Assembly: GCA_031421635.1 (NCBI GenBank)
Contig: JANOPA010000020.1
Span: 23,301-87,300 of the forward strand
DNA: 64,000 bases
Direction: 5' to 3'
DNA from: JAPOKJ01 sp031421635
GTDB lineage: Bacteria > Pseudomonadota > Gammaproteobacteria > Burkholderiales > Burkholderiaceae_E
Translations under genes and position numbers: made by a program
The notes under the pieces: generated by a model
What the model was told of the DNA's origin: nothing
Seen by the model: the letters and a program-made list of their open reading frames with translations, nothing else
Databases searched by the model: none
Shown here: positions 39,304-48,203 of the stretch, one piece after another
Numbering within the stretch: the stretch's first letter is position 1
Layout: each line of letters begins with the position of its first letter

Positions 39304-41624
39304 TCGCCCAAGAGTTAGAAGTTAGTTTGCATATGGCCTTTGTGGAGGCTAGACAGCAGCGCCATGAATTTATTACTGTTGAGCATTTGCTCCTGGCGTT
39401 GCTGGACAATCCGTCCGCCGCTGAGGTTTTACGTGCCTGTGCGGCCAGTTTGGACGATTTGCGAAAAAATCTCACCGGCTTCATCAAGGAGAACACTCCC
39501 GTCGTGCCTGGTAACGAAGAAATCGATACCCAGCCCACACTTGGTTTCCAGCGTGTCATTCAGCGTGCCATCATGCATGTGCAGTCCACCTCCAACGGCA
39601 AGAAGGAAGTGACCGGTGCCAATGTTCTGGTCGCGATCTTTGGGGAGAAAGATTCTCATGCAGTGTATTACCTGCACCAGCAAGGCATCACACGTCTCGA
39701 TGTTGTGAACTATATTTCACACGGGATCACGAAAAGCCCAACCCCTAAGGAAACGCCTAAGGATGAACCTCAAGAAGAGGTCTCCGACGGTCAGCCTGGT
39801 GCTCAGGCTCAGCAAAGCGCTCTGGAGCAGTATGCGCAAAACTTGAATGCTCTGGCCAAGGAAGGCAAGATCGATCCTTTGATCGGCCGTGAGCATGAAG
39901 TCGAACGGGTCATTCAAGTGTTATGTCGTCGGCGCAAAAACAATCCATTACTGGTGGGTGAGGCAGGCGTCGGTAAAACCGCCATTGCTGAAGGCTTGGC
40001 GTGGAGAATCACTGAAGGTGATGTACCCGATATTCTGAAAGAAAGCTTGGTCTATTCCTTGGATATGGGTGCGTTGCTTGCGGGTACAAAATACCGCGGC
40101 GATTTTGAACAACGCCTCAAGGCGGTTCTCAAGCAGCTAAAGCAAACACCCAATGCCATTCTTTTCATCGACGAAATCCATACGATTATTGGGGCCGGTT
40201 CGGCCTCTGGCGGTACGTTGGATGCGTCGAATCTGCTCAAACCCGCTTTATCTTCTGGGCAAATGAAGTGCATCGGTGCGACTACATATACTGAGTATCG
40301 CGGCATTTTTGAAAAAGATCATGCCCTGTCGCGTCGCTTCCAAAAGATTGATGTGATAGAGCCCACCGTTGAGCAGACCGTACAGATCCTGCGTGGGTTG
40401 AAGTCGCGCTTTGAAGAGCATCACGGCATTAAGTATTCCGCTGCTGCATTGTCAACAGCGGCTGAACTCTCACACAAATACATCAATGATCGTCATCTAC
40501 CCGACAAGGCCATTGACGTGATTGATGAAGCTGGGGCGGCTCAACGTATTTTGCCAAAGGCGAAACAAAAGAAAATGATCGGGAAGGCCGAGATCGAAGA
40601 CATTGTCTCGAAGATCGCGCGCATTCCTCCCGCCTCGGTGTCGACCGATGACCGCAGCAAATTGCAACACCTGGATCGCGATCTGCGAAACACTGTGTTC
40701 GGCCAGGATAAGGCGATCGATGCCTTGGCTTCTGCGATCAAGATGTCTCGCTCGGGACTTGGCAAACCAGATAAGCCGATTGGTTCGTTCTTGTTCTCAG
40801 GTCCAACTGGGGTGGGTAAGACCGAGGTCGCCAAGCAGTTGGCGTTCACCCTGGGCATTGACCTGATCCGCTTCGATATGTCGGAGTATATGGAGCGTCA
40901 TGCAGTCAGCCGTTTGATCGGCGCACCTCCGGGCTATGTTGGTTTTGATCAAGGTGGCCTGCTGACTGAGCAGATTTCCAAGAAACCCCATTCGGTGCTT
41001 TTGCTGGATGAGATTGAAAAGGCTCATCCTGATATTTTTAATATCTTGCTGCAAGTCATGGACCATGGCACTTTGACGGACAACAACGGCCGCAAATCTG
41101 ATTTCCGCAATGTGATCATCATTATGACGACCAATGCAGGTGCCGCCGACCTTCAGAAGCGTTCAATGGGCTTTTCGGAAAATAAGCAGGCTGGCGACGA
41201 AATGATTGAGATCAAGCGTCTCTTCACGCCAGAGTTCCGCAACCGCCTCGATGCCACTATTAGCTTTGGTGCACTCGATGAGGCCATCATCATGCGGGTC
41301 GTCGATAAGTTCTTGATGCAGTTGGAAGAACAGTTGCACGAGAAGAAAGTGGAGGTCATTTTTACCGATGCCTTACGCAAGCATCTCGCCAAGAATGGTT
41401 TCGACCCTCTTATGGGTGCGCGACCCATGCAGCGCCTCATCCAAGACGTCATCCGTAAAGCTTTGGCCGACGAACTCTTGTTTGGTAAGCTGGTGCGCGG
41501 CGGTAAAGTGACGGTAGATATGGACGATAAGGAGCAAGTTGCTTTGAGTTTCACAGAAGGCGATCTTCCTCCACCTTCTAGCGAAGGTGAGGGCGAGGAG
41601 CATATCGAAGTTGAACCCGCGTAA
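39300..41624 (+). CDS. clpA: ATP-dependent Clp protease ATP-binding subunit ClpA
   Basis: A 774-residue AAA+ unfoldase with an N-domain, then two ATPase domains: Walker A GEAGVGKT (about residue 225) and GPTGVGKT (about 505), Walker B LFIDEIH and LLLDEIEKAHP. The IGL/F loop region for ClpP docking lies in the second domain. The C-terminus is acidic (EGEGEEHIEVE). ATG 39300 overlaps the clpS stop; the extended frame in clpS is not used. A strong terminator follows. Confidence 0.97.
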   Translation: MIAQELEVSLHMAFVEARQQRHEFITVEHLLLALLDNPSAAEVLRACAASLDDLRKNLTGFIKENTPVVPGNEEIDTQPTLGFQRVIQRAIMHVQSTSNGKKEVTGANVLVAIFGEKDSHAVYYLHQQGITRLDVVNYISHGITKSPTPKETPKDEPQEEVSDGQPGAQAQQSALEQYAQNLNALAKEGKIDPLIGREHEVERVIQVLCRRRKNNPLLVGEAGVGKTAIAEGLAWRITEGDVPDILKESLVYSLDMGALLAGTKYRGDFEQRLKAVLKQLKQTPNAILFIDEIHTIIGAGSASGGTLDASNLLKPALSSGQMKCIGATTYTEYRGIFEKDHALSRRFQKIDVIEPTVEQTVQILRGLKSRFEEHHGIKYSAAALSTAAELSHKYINDRHLPDKAIDVIDEAGAAQRILPKAKQKKMIGKAEIEDIVSKIARIPPASVSTDDRSKLQHLDRDLRNTVFGQDKAIDALASAIKMSRSGLGKPDKPIGSFLFSGPTGVGKTEVAKQLAFTLGIDLIRFDMSEYMERHAVSRLIGAPPGYVGFDQGGLLTEQISKKPHSVLLLDEIEKAHPDIFNILLQVMDHGTLTDNNGRKSDFRNVIIIMTTNAGAADLQKRSMGFSENKQAGDEMIEIKRLFTPEFRNRLDATISFGALDEAIIMRVVDKFLMQLEEQLHEKKVEVIFTDALRKHLAKNGFDPLMGARPMQRLIQDVIRKALADELLFGKLVRGGKVTVDMDDKEQVALSFTEGDLPPPSSEGEGEEHIEVEPA

Positions 41625-41640
41625 GCCGGTTTTGAATTGA

Positions 41641-41669
41641 AAAAAGCCCCATTACAGGGGCTTTTTTTT
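41641..41669 (+). terminator. intrinsic terminator of clpSA
   Basis: A 10-bp stem, AAAAAGCCCC / GGGGCTTTTT, six-base loop, and a run of eight or more T. It lies 17 bases after the clpA stop. Confidence 0.93.
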
Positions 41670-41734
41670 AGTACCCGACTCGGTGTATCTCTTCGGTGAC
41701 TCTTTGGCAGGCGTTTAGAGGAACAGTTTTTTCT

Positions 41735-42421
41735 TCATCGTCTTAATCGATAGGGCTCTTCAAAATCGCGGAAGTCGTTTTCGACCAGTGCATCGGCAAT
41801 CCATTTCGCCACCCCAGGTGCTTGAGTCACTCGCGCAATGTACTCATTGACTGCGCGATGCTTACTGAGCGCATAAGTGTTGAAGCGCATGCACACCGGT
41901 GCATAGTAGGCATCCGCGATGGTAAATTGCTGACCGAACAAGAAAGGGCCGCCATGCTCTGTGAGTAAATCGCACCACATGGTTTCAATTCGGCTTACAT
42001 CGCTTCGAACGTTGGCATTGTCACGCAAAACCAAGGCACCAATGTCGGGGAGGTTCGCTTCGATGTTCATCATGCAGGCGGTCCTCAGTGCTGAAAAACC
42101 ACTATGCATCTCAGCGCAAATACTACGGGCTCGGGCGCGAGCTTTTTTCTCCTGAGGCCACAGCGACTTTTCGGGGTGTTTTTCGGCAAGGTACTCAGCA
42201 ATCGCCATGGTGTCCCACACGGCAAACCCGTCGTCGACCAACAAAGGTACCTTGCCCACTGGTGAGAGCTGGGTGATGGCGCTCTTGAATGTCGAGCCGA
42301 TGTCCATGCTGTCAAAGCGCAGGAGCACCTCCTCAAAGCCAATGCCCGCGTTGGTCATTAGTACCCAAGGACGCATTGACCAAGACGAGTAGTTTTTGTT
42401 TCCGATGTAGAGTGTTTGCAT
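41735..42421 (-). CDS. glutathione S-transferase family protein
   Basis: A 228-residue GST. The active-site serines in NKNYSSWSMRPW, the cis-proline GKVPLLVDDG and the glutathione-binding WDTMAIAEYL are clear; the C-terminal helix has FTIADAYYAPV. It resembles the YfcF/zeta-type bacterial set. It stands alone, convergent with clpA and divergent from the sulfide dehydrogenase genes. Confidence 0.88.
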   Translation of the reverse strand: MQTLYIGNKNYSSWSMRPWVLMTNAGIGFEEVLLRFDSMDIGSTFKSAITQLSPVGKVPLLVDDGFAVWDTMAIAEYLAEKHPEKSLWPQEKKARARARSICAEMHSGFSALRTACMMNIEANLPDIGALVLRDNANVRSDVSRIETMWCDLLTEHGGPFLFGQQFTIADAYYAPVCMRFNTYALSKHRAVNEYIARVTQAPGVAKWIADALVENDFRDFEEPYRLRR

Positions 42422-42585
42422 GGAGCGACGTTCCGGATTTTTATTTGAAGTTACTATCTTAGCGAATAGACCTTGCTAGAGTTAGGCGCTGAGTCCGATT
42501 CGGACGCACTCACTCACCCAAAGCGCATTCCTTGGATTTTTGGGTTATCCTCTTTTTTGGTGAGAGATTTTTGTTGGAGACTCAA

Positions 42586-42990
42586 ATGTTGAAAAAAAAT
42601 CGGGCCTTGCAAGCGGAGGCCTTAAATTTGTTTGCGAGAGGCGCTGAGACACGTAACGCGCTCTCAAGGATGGCCACATGCGCGGCATTGATTGTTGGCG
42701 CGACGCTGACTACGCCCACGCTCGCCCAAAGCGCGCCGGACAATACCCGCTACCTTGCCAGCAATTGCGCGAATTGTCATGGCTCCAATGGCGCGACCAA
42801 TGTTCCTGGCGCATTTCAGCTCGCTGGACAGAAAGCTGAATATATTGTTGAGCAGATGCGCGCCTTTCGGGACGGGAAAAAGAGCGCGACGATCATGCAT
42901 CAGATCGCGAAGGGATATAGCGAAGAGCAAATGCTCGCGTTAGGCAATTATTTTTCGAAACAGCCCAAGGTTGAAACGGTCACAAAATAA
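42586..42990 (+). CDS. fccA: c-type cytochrome, cytochrome subunit of sulfide dehydrogenase
   Basis: A 134-residue single-heme cytochrome c with a long signal peptide (hydrophobic core MATCAALIVGATL, end TPTLAQ) and the heme motif CANCHG at about residue 62; a methionine ligand candidate is in SATIMHQI. GGAG precedes ATG 42586. The flavoprotein gene follows after 10 bases, so this is the heme subunit of flavocytochrome c, passing electrons from sulfide oxidation to the respiratory chain in the periplasm. Confidence 0.9.
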   Translation: MLKKNRALQAEALNLFARGAETRNALSRMATCAALIVGATLTTPTLAQSAPDNTRYLASNCANCHGSNGATNVPGAFQLAGQKAEYIVEQMRAFRDGKKSATIMHQIAKGYSEEQMLALGNYFSKQPKVETVTK

Positions 42991-43000
42991 GGAGGCTGCA

Positions 43001-44326
43001 ATGAGCAATAGCTTTAGTTCGTTATCTTTGAATTTATCTCGCCGTCGATTTGGGCAGGGCCTAGGTGCAGCAGGTGCGCTCTCGGCTGTGGGTGGTTTGG
43101 TCGCTTGTGCGACACCTGCTCCGTCACCGGTCGCATCTGCCAAGAAGTTGGGGAGAGTCTTGGTGGTCGGAGCCGGCTTCGGTGGAGCCACCGCCGCGAA
43201 GTATCTCAAACTATGGGGCGGCCCCGGCCTCGAGGTGATGCTCGTCGATCGTCAGCGCGAGTTTGTATCCTGCCCGATGTCGAATTTGGTCTTGGGTGGT
43301 AGCCGCAGCATGGCCGACATTACGGTGAGCTACGAAGGCCTGCGCCGTAACGGTGTGATTGTTGCTAACGACGAAGTGTTAGGCATTGACGCCGCTAAAC
43401 GCCGGGCCTCCTTCAACAAATTGGCGGATCAAAGCTTCGACCACATCATCGTTTCGCCCGGCGTAGATTTTGACTACAGCACCATTCAAGGTTTTGATGC
43501 CGAGGCTCAAAAAAGGGTCTTGTCAGCTTGGAAGGCGGGGCCGGAAACCCTGGCTTTACGCGCTCAACTTGAAGCCATGCCGGATGGCGGTGTCTATGTA
43601 CTGAGTATTCCGACCGCACCTTACCGCTGCCCACCGGGCCCTTATGAGCGTGCCTGCCAGATTGCCTATTACTTCAAGGCTCATAAGCCTCGCTCCAAGA
43701 TCATAATTTTGGATGCCAATCCAGACATCGTCTCCAAGGCCGGCTTATTTAAAAAGGCTTTCAACGATACATACAAAGGCATGATCGATTATCGTCCGAA
43801 TAGCAAGGTCACGGAATTGGACGCGGCGGGTATGACCGTCACCACCGAGCTGGGCGATAAAGTCAAAGCGGATGTGCTCAATGTCCTACCGCAAATGTCG
43901 GCGGGTCAGATCGCTCGTAAGGCTGGACTGGTCAATGCCAACAACCGCTGGTGTGCCGTCGACTGGATAACGATGGAATCGACCAATGCTCAAGGCGTTC
44001 ATGTTCTGGGTGATGCAACCCTGTCTGCAGCCCTAATGCCCAAGTCTGGGCATATGGCTAACCAACATGGCAAGACGGCGGCTGCGGCAATTGTTGAAAC
44101 ACTCAACGGTCGCGTGCCTGCGCCATCGATGATGGCCAACACCTGTTACAGCTTTATCGACAATAGCAACGTGGTTCACGTCGCTTCGGTGCATCGTTAT
44201 GTGCCCGAGAAGAAAACCATGGAAGTGGTGCCAGGGGCTACTGGACTGTCCACTGAGGCGAATGCTTTGGAAGGTGTTTACGCCAATGCCTGGGCCAAAA
44301 ATATCTGGAACGACATGCTGACCTGA
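43001..44326 (+). CDS. fccB: flavocytochrome c sulfide dehydrogenase, flavoprotein subunit
   Basis: A 441-residue FAD protein. Tat motif RRRFGQ and a hydrophobic stretch target it to the periplasm. The FAD site VLVVGAGFGGATAAKYL and GVHVLGDATLSAA are clear. Redox-active cysteine candidates are in SCPMSNLVLGG and YRCPPGPYERACQI, and the C-terminal flavin-binding domain is present. AAGGAGG precedes ATG 43001. With the cytochrome subunit it oxidises sulfide to sulfur or polysulfide. It implies the organism meets sulfide, although no sox genes are here. Confidence 0.93.
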   Translation: MSNSFSSLSLNLSRRRFGQGLGAAGALSAVGGLVACATPAPSPVASAKKLGRVLVVGAGFGGATAAKYLKLWGGPGLEVMLVDRQREFVSCPMSNLVLGGSRSMADITVSYEGLRRNGVIVANDEVLGIDAAKRRASFNKLADQSFDHIIVSPGVDFDYSTIQGFDAEAQKRVLSAWKAGPETLALRAQLEAMPDGGVYVLSIPTAPYRCPPGPYERACQIAYYFKAHKPRSKIIILDANPDIVSKAGLFKKAFNDTYKGMIDYRPNSKVTELDAAGMTVTTELGDKVKADVLNVLPQMSAGQIARKAGLVNANNRWCAVDWITMESTNAQGVHVLGDATLSAALMPKSGHMANQHGKTAAAAIVETLNGRVPAPSMMANTCYSFIDNSNVVHVASVHRYVPEKKTMEVVPGATGLSTEANALEGVYANAWAKNIWNDMLT

Positions 44327-44335
44327 TCGGCGAAG

Positions 44336-44360
44336 GCCAGTCTTCGCATGAAGACTTGGC
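44336..44360 (+). other. hairpin downstream of fccB
   Basis: GCCAGTCTTC and GAAGACTTGGC can pair around a GCAT loop with one bulge. It follows the fccB stop by nine bases, but no T run follows, so it may act as an mRNA 3' stabiliser or a weak terminator. Confidence 0.4.
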
Positions 44361-44427
44361 TCGTCAAAAAAGTTTGCGGCCGTAGATTCCCTTTATCCAG
44401 TCTCACTGAGTGCGTATCATTCGCAGT

Positions 44428-44955
44428 ATGAGTTTAAATTTCGCTTCACGCCGCTCCGTCGGCATTGGTCGTGCTTTTTTCTGGGCGGGGGTTGGGTGCT
44501 TTGCGGTTGTTGCACTTGCACTCGTGCTTCAGCACGGTTTCGAGATGAGGCCTTGCGCCTGGTGTACATTTCAGCGCTTGATTTATTTGCTGGCGGGAGT
44601 AGTATTTTTACTTGCGTCGCGGGTTGTAATGACCCGCAATCCGCGCCTGAATTTAGGTGTGGGCTTGGCGTTGGTCGCCGGACTACTTGTTGTCGGAGGT
44701 CTTTGGGCTGCCTTGCATCAACATTTTGTGGCTTCAGGCTCTGCGTCTTGCGACCTCACCCTTGCCGATCGGGTCATTATGTCGCTCAATCTTGATAAGC
44801 TCTTGCCGTGGTTGTTTAAAGCCAATGCGAGTTGCGATCAGGCCAATATTCCTTTGCTAGGGCTGCCCTTCGCGCTCTGGAGTGCGATTGCCTTTGGAAT
44901 TCTCATGTTAATTGCCCTTCTGGGTACCGTAAGACTGATCAGGAATGGTCGATGA
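44428..44955 (+). CDS. dsbB: disulfide bond formation protein B
   Basis: About 175 residues with four membrane segments. The first cysteine pair is RPCAWC, followed by FQRLIYLLAG, the quinone-side motif; the second pair is in SASCDLTL and NASCDQAN in the second periplasmic loop. DsbB reoxidises DsbA using quinone. A GTG at 44410 is an alternative start. Its stop overlaps the transaldolase start in ATGA, an unusual pairing for these two functions. Confidence 0.92.
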   Translation: MSLNFASRRSVGIGRAFFWAGVGCFAVVALALVLQHGFEMRPCAWCTFQRLIYLLAGVVFLLASRVVMTRNPRLNLGVGLALVAGLLVVGGLWAALHQHFVASGSASCDLTLADRVIMSLNLDKLLPWLFKANASCDQANIPLLGLPFALWSAIAFGILMLIALLGTVRLIRNGR

Positions 44956-45893
44956 ACGCTCTAGAAAAATTGAAATCCATGACTGTTGTAGTAGCCGATA
45001 CAGGCGACTTCAACGCCATGAAGGCCTATCAGCCGCGTGATGCCACGACGAACCCAACCTTGATTCTCAAGGCCATCCAGATGCCCGAGTATCGAGGCCT
45101 CTTAGATCAGGTCGTGGCGAAGACTCCTGGCGCGGAAGTCCACGAATTGGTTGACGCCTTACTGGTGCGCTTTGGCAAAGAGATCCTGTCGATTATTCCA
45201 GGCCGTGTCTCAACTGAAGTGGACGCTCGTTTGTCGTTTGACACTGAGGCGACGATTGCCAAAGCGCATAAGCTGATCGCTCTATACGCGGCCGAGGGTA
45301 TCGACAAGAGTCGCGTGTTGATAAAAGTTGCCTCGACCTGGGAAGGCATTTGCGCTGCCGAGAAACTCGAGCGCGAGGGCATCCATTGCAATCTCACGTT
45401 GTTGTTTAGCTTCTCGCAGGCTGTGGCCTGCGCCGATGCCGGTGTTACTCTAATCTCCCCCTTCGTAGGTCGAATTTACGATTGGTACAAGAAGCGCGAT
45501 GGTAAGGATTATCAAGGCTCCGATGATCCAGGCGTACAGTCGGTGGCGCGCGTGTTTCAGTATTTTAAGAAGTACGGTTACACCACTGAGGTGATGGGCG
45601 CAAGTTTTCGCAACGTCGGGCAGATCATCGCCTTGGCGGGTTGCGATTTACTCACCATTAGCCCAGACCTTCTAAAGCAGCTTCAAGACAGCCCCGCTGA
45701 TTTCAATCTGGCACTTGATGCAAAGGCTGCCCGTCAAGCCACCGTTGATCGTGTGCGATTTGACGAAAAGGCGTTTCGTTTTGCGTTGAACGAAGATGCC
45801 ATGGCTACTGAAAAGCTTGCCGAAGGCATTCGCGCTTTCGTCTCGGATGCGATCAAGCTAGATCAAATAGTTGGCGCTGCACGACCCGCCTGA
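44952..45893 (+). CDS. tal: transaldolase
   Basis: A 313-residue TalB-type transaldolase, moving a dihydroxyacetone unit between pentose-pathway sugars. The Schiff-base lysine is in RVLIKVASTWEGI, and the N-terminal ATTNPTLILKA is the family signature. ATG 44952 is clear; the frame extension within dsbB is not used. It is convergent with dut. Confidence 0.96.
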   Translation: MNALEKLKSMTVVVADTGDFNAMKAYQPRDATTNPTLILKAIQMPEYRGLLDQVVAKTPGAEVHELVDALLVRFGKEILSIIPGRVSTEVDARLSFDTEATIAKAHKLIALYAAEGIDKSRVLIKVASTWEGICAAEKLEREGIHCNLTLLFSFSQAVACADAGVTLISPFVGRIYDWYKKRDGKDYQGSDDPGVQSVARVFQYFKKYGYTTEVMGASFRNVGQIIALAGCDLLTISPDLLKQLQDSPADFNLALDAKAARQATVDRVRFDEKAFRFALNEDAMATEKLAEGIRAFVSDAIKLDQIVGAARPA

Positions 45894-45900
45894 AGCGCGA

Positions 45901-46347
45901 TTAAGAGCGACCCGTGCTTCCGAAGCCGCCCGCGCCGCGCTCGCTTATTTCGAAGCTTTCCACCACCTTAAAGTCAGCTCGCATCACAGGCAGGACGACG
46001 AGCTGGGCAATGCGCTCCATCGGCTCCATCACGAAGGGCAGGTCGCTGCGATTCCAGCACGACACCATGAGCGGCCCTTGATAGTCCGAGTCGATCAAAC
46101 CAACCAGATTGCCAAGGACAATGCCATGCTTGTGACCCAGGCCGGAGCGCGGTAAGAGAACCGCAGCGTAACCCGGGTCGGCAACGTAAATCGATAGGCC
46201 CGTTGGAATTAAAACCGTTTGACCCGGAGCGATCGTGATCGGCCCTTCCAGACAGGCTCGCATATCCAGGCCGGCACTGCCCGCCGTGGCATAGCTTGGA
46301 AGTTGGTCATTCATTCGTGGATCAAGAATTTTAACTTGTATGTTCAT
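45901..46347 (-). CDS. dut: dUTP diphosphatase
   Basis: A 148-residue trimeric dUTPase. The five motifs are visible, including SAGLDMRAC (I), PRSGLGHKHGI (II), GLIDSDYQGP (III), ERIAQLVVLPV (IV) and RGAGGFGSTGRS (V). It removes dUTP and supplies dUMP for thymidylate. It is last in the order ribF-ileS-lspA-coaBC-dut, 87 bases after coaBC. Confidence 0.97.
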   Translation of the reverse strand: MNIQVKILDPRMNDQLPSYATAGSAGLDMRACLEGPITIAPGQTVLIPTGLSIYVADPGYAAVLLPRSGLGHKHGIVLGNLVGLIDSDYQGPLMVSCWNRSDLPFVMEPMERIAQLVVLPVMRADFKVVESFEISERGAGGFGSTGRS

Positions 46348-46434
46348 TGACTAGCTTTGGACGTTGACCGTTTTTTGTTCGACTTTTAGCGGAACTTGAT
46401 AGGCGGAGGTGTTGTTCGGAAACAGCGCGCTAGT

Positions 46435-47640
46435 TTATGATTTCAGTGCGCCGAGGCGGGTAGCAATTGCTGCTACTAAAGATTTTGCCAGTTCCGTCTT
46501 GCTGGCCTTGGCGAGACTTTGCATGCCTTGTGAATCGATCAGGAGCAGTTCATTTTCGTCTTTTCCAAAAGTGGCGTGCCCGATGTTGGCCACCAGCAAC
46601 GGTATGCCTTTGCGCAGACGCTTCTCTTGTCCGTGCTTGGCGAGCTCTTCGCTTTCGGCCGCAAAACCAACACAGTAGGGAGGTAACTCCAGCTTGGCCA
46701 CAGAAGCCAGAATGTCGGGGTTTTGCACGAATTGCAAACTTGGCACATCGGATTCGGAGGTTTTCTTGATCTTCTGATTGGAAGCTTGCGCCACGCGCCA
46801 ATCGGCCACTGCTGCCACGGCGATAAATATATCCGGGCGTGGTTGCATCAAAGCATGCACGGCCGCGTACATGTCCAGGGCAGTCTTTACATCGATACGC
46901 TGGACACCGGTCGGCGTGGGTTGAGCGCACGGTCCGGCCACGAGTTGAACGCTAGCTCCGGCGCGCTGACAGGCCCGCGCAATGGCAAAGCCCATCTTTC
47001 CCGATGACAGATTCGAGATCACCCGAACCGGATCAATCGGCTCGATGGTGGGCCCAGCCGTCATGAGCACGGTCTTGTCACTTAAATGCTTGAAGGTAAA
47101 GAAGGCTTCAAGCGCCTCAGTGATTTCGCCGGCCTCCCACATCCTGCCATCACCAATTTCTCCACAAGCTTGGTCACCACTGCCTGGACCTAAAACGGTC
47201 ACACCGTCAGCACTCAACTGCGCTGCATTGCGTCGCGTGGCCGCGTTGGCCCACATTTGGCGGTTCATGGCAGGCGCAATCAGCAAAGGTACATCACGTG
47301 CCGCGCACAGAGTGCTGAGCAGGTCGTCACACTGGCCATGAGCGAGCTTGGCCAACATATCGGTCGAGCAGGGCGCAATGATAATGGCATCCACCGAGCG
47401 GGCCAGCTCAATATGCGCCATGTTGTTGTGGACCCGGGCGTCCCACTGGTCTGTAAACACTGTATGGCCACTTAAAGCTTGAAAGCTGGCCGGACCAATA
47501 AAATGGGTCGCCGCTTCGGTCATCACAACTTGAACCGATGCCCCCCAGCGCTGCAACTCGCGCACGAGCTCGCAAGCTTTGAAGGCGGCAATGCCACCGG
47601 TCACGCCGAGCAATATCTTTTTGCCTGTCAGTGCATTCAT
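46435..47640 (-). CDS. coaBC: bifunctional phosphopantothenoylcysteine decarboxylase/phosphopantothenate-cysteine ligase
   Basis: A 401-residue two-domain enzyme of coenzyme A synthesis. The flavin domain starts KKILLGVTGGIAAFKACEL, with PAMNRQMW as the substrate site; the ligase domain begins KTVLMTAGPTIEPIDPVRV. ATG 47640 is used; the frame reaches further only into a poor stretch. It follows lspA by about 50 bases. Confidence 0.96.
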   Translation of the reverse strand: MNALTGKKILLGVTGGIAAFKACELVRELQRWGASVQVVMTEAATHFIGPASFQALSGHTVFTDQWDARVHNNMAHIELARSVDAIIIAPCSTDMLAKLAHGQCDDLLSTLCAARDVPLLIAPAMNRQMWANAATRRNAAQLSADGVTVLGPGSGDQACGEIGDGRMWEAGEITEALEAFFTFKHLSDKTVLMTAGPTIEPIDPVRVISNLSSGKMGFAIARACQRAGASVQLVAGPCAQPTPTGVQRIDVKTALDMYAAVHALMQPRPDIFIAVAAVADWRVAQASNQKIKKTSESDVPSLQFVQNPDILASVAKLELPPYCVGFAAESEELAKHGQEKRLRKGIPLLVANIGHATFGKDENELLLIDSQGMQSLAKASKTELAKSLVAAIATRLGALKS

Positions 47641-47690
47641 CGCAAAATTCCCTGGTCCTGTTTTACCTCGATCAACAATTTCGACGCCGA

Positions 47691-48203
47691 TCAAGTTTTA
47701 CGAGTGGCTCGAACTCGCCGAATTTCATCAATGATTAAACACGCGGCGCCGATGGTAATGGCGCTGTCAGCAACGTTGAAAGCCGGCCAGTAAAAATCGT
47801 GGTAATACACCAGTAAAAAATCGACCACTTGGCCACGCCAGACTCGGTCAATCACATTGCCAATAGCGCCTCCCAGAATCATCGCTAGCCCAAAACAGAA
47901 GAGTCGTTGCGAGGCATGCTTTACAAGCAGGTAGATCAAGAAGATTGCGGCGACCGTTCCTAATCCAATAAAGAACCAACGTTGCCAGCCACCGGCCGAG
48001 GCAAGAAAGCTGAAGGCCGCACCTTTGTTGTAGACCAGCGTGAGATCAAAGAACCCTTGAAAGACCGATAGACGTTCCGCAAAGTTGAAGCGCTTCTCGA
48101 CCGCAATCTTGGTAATTTGATCCAGCAAGATGATGACCGCTGAGAGCAGCAGCCACGGCGTTAAAGAGTCGCCACTCCCAAAAGCTTTTTTTCCTCGACT
48201 CAT
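47691..48203 (-). CDS. lspA: lipoprotein signal peptidase
   Basis: A 170-residue membrane aspartyl protease with four membrane helices. Catalytic aspartates are in GNVIDRVWRGQVVDF and FNVADSAITIG. It removes signal peptides of prolipoproteins. Its start overlaps the ileS stop by four bases. Confidence 0.96.
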   Translation of the reverse strand: MSRGKKAFGSGDSLTPWLLLSAVIILLDQITKIAVEKRFNFAERLSVFQGFFDLTLVYNKGAAFSFLASAGGWQRWFFIGLGTVAAIFLIYLLVKHASQRLFCFGLAMILGGAIGNVIDRVWRGQVVDFLLVYYHDFYWPAFNVADSAITIGAACLIIDEIRRVRATRKT

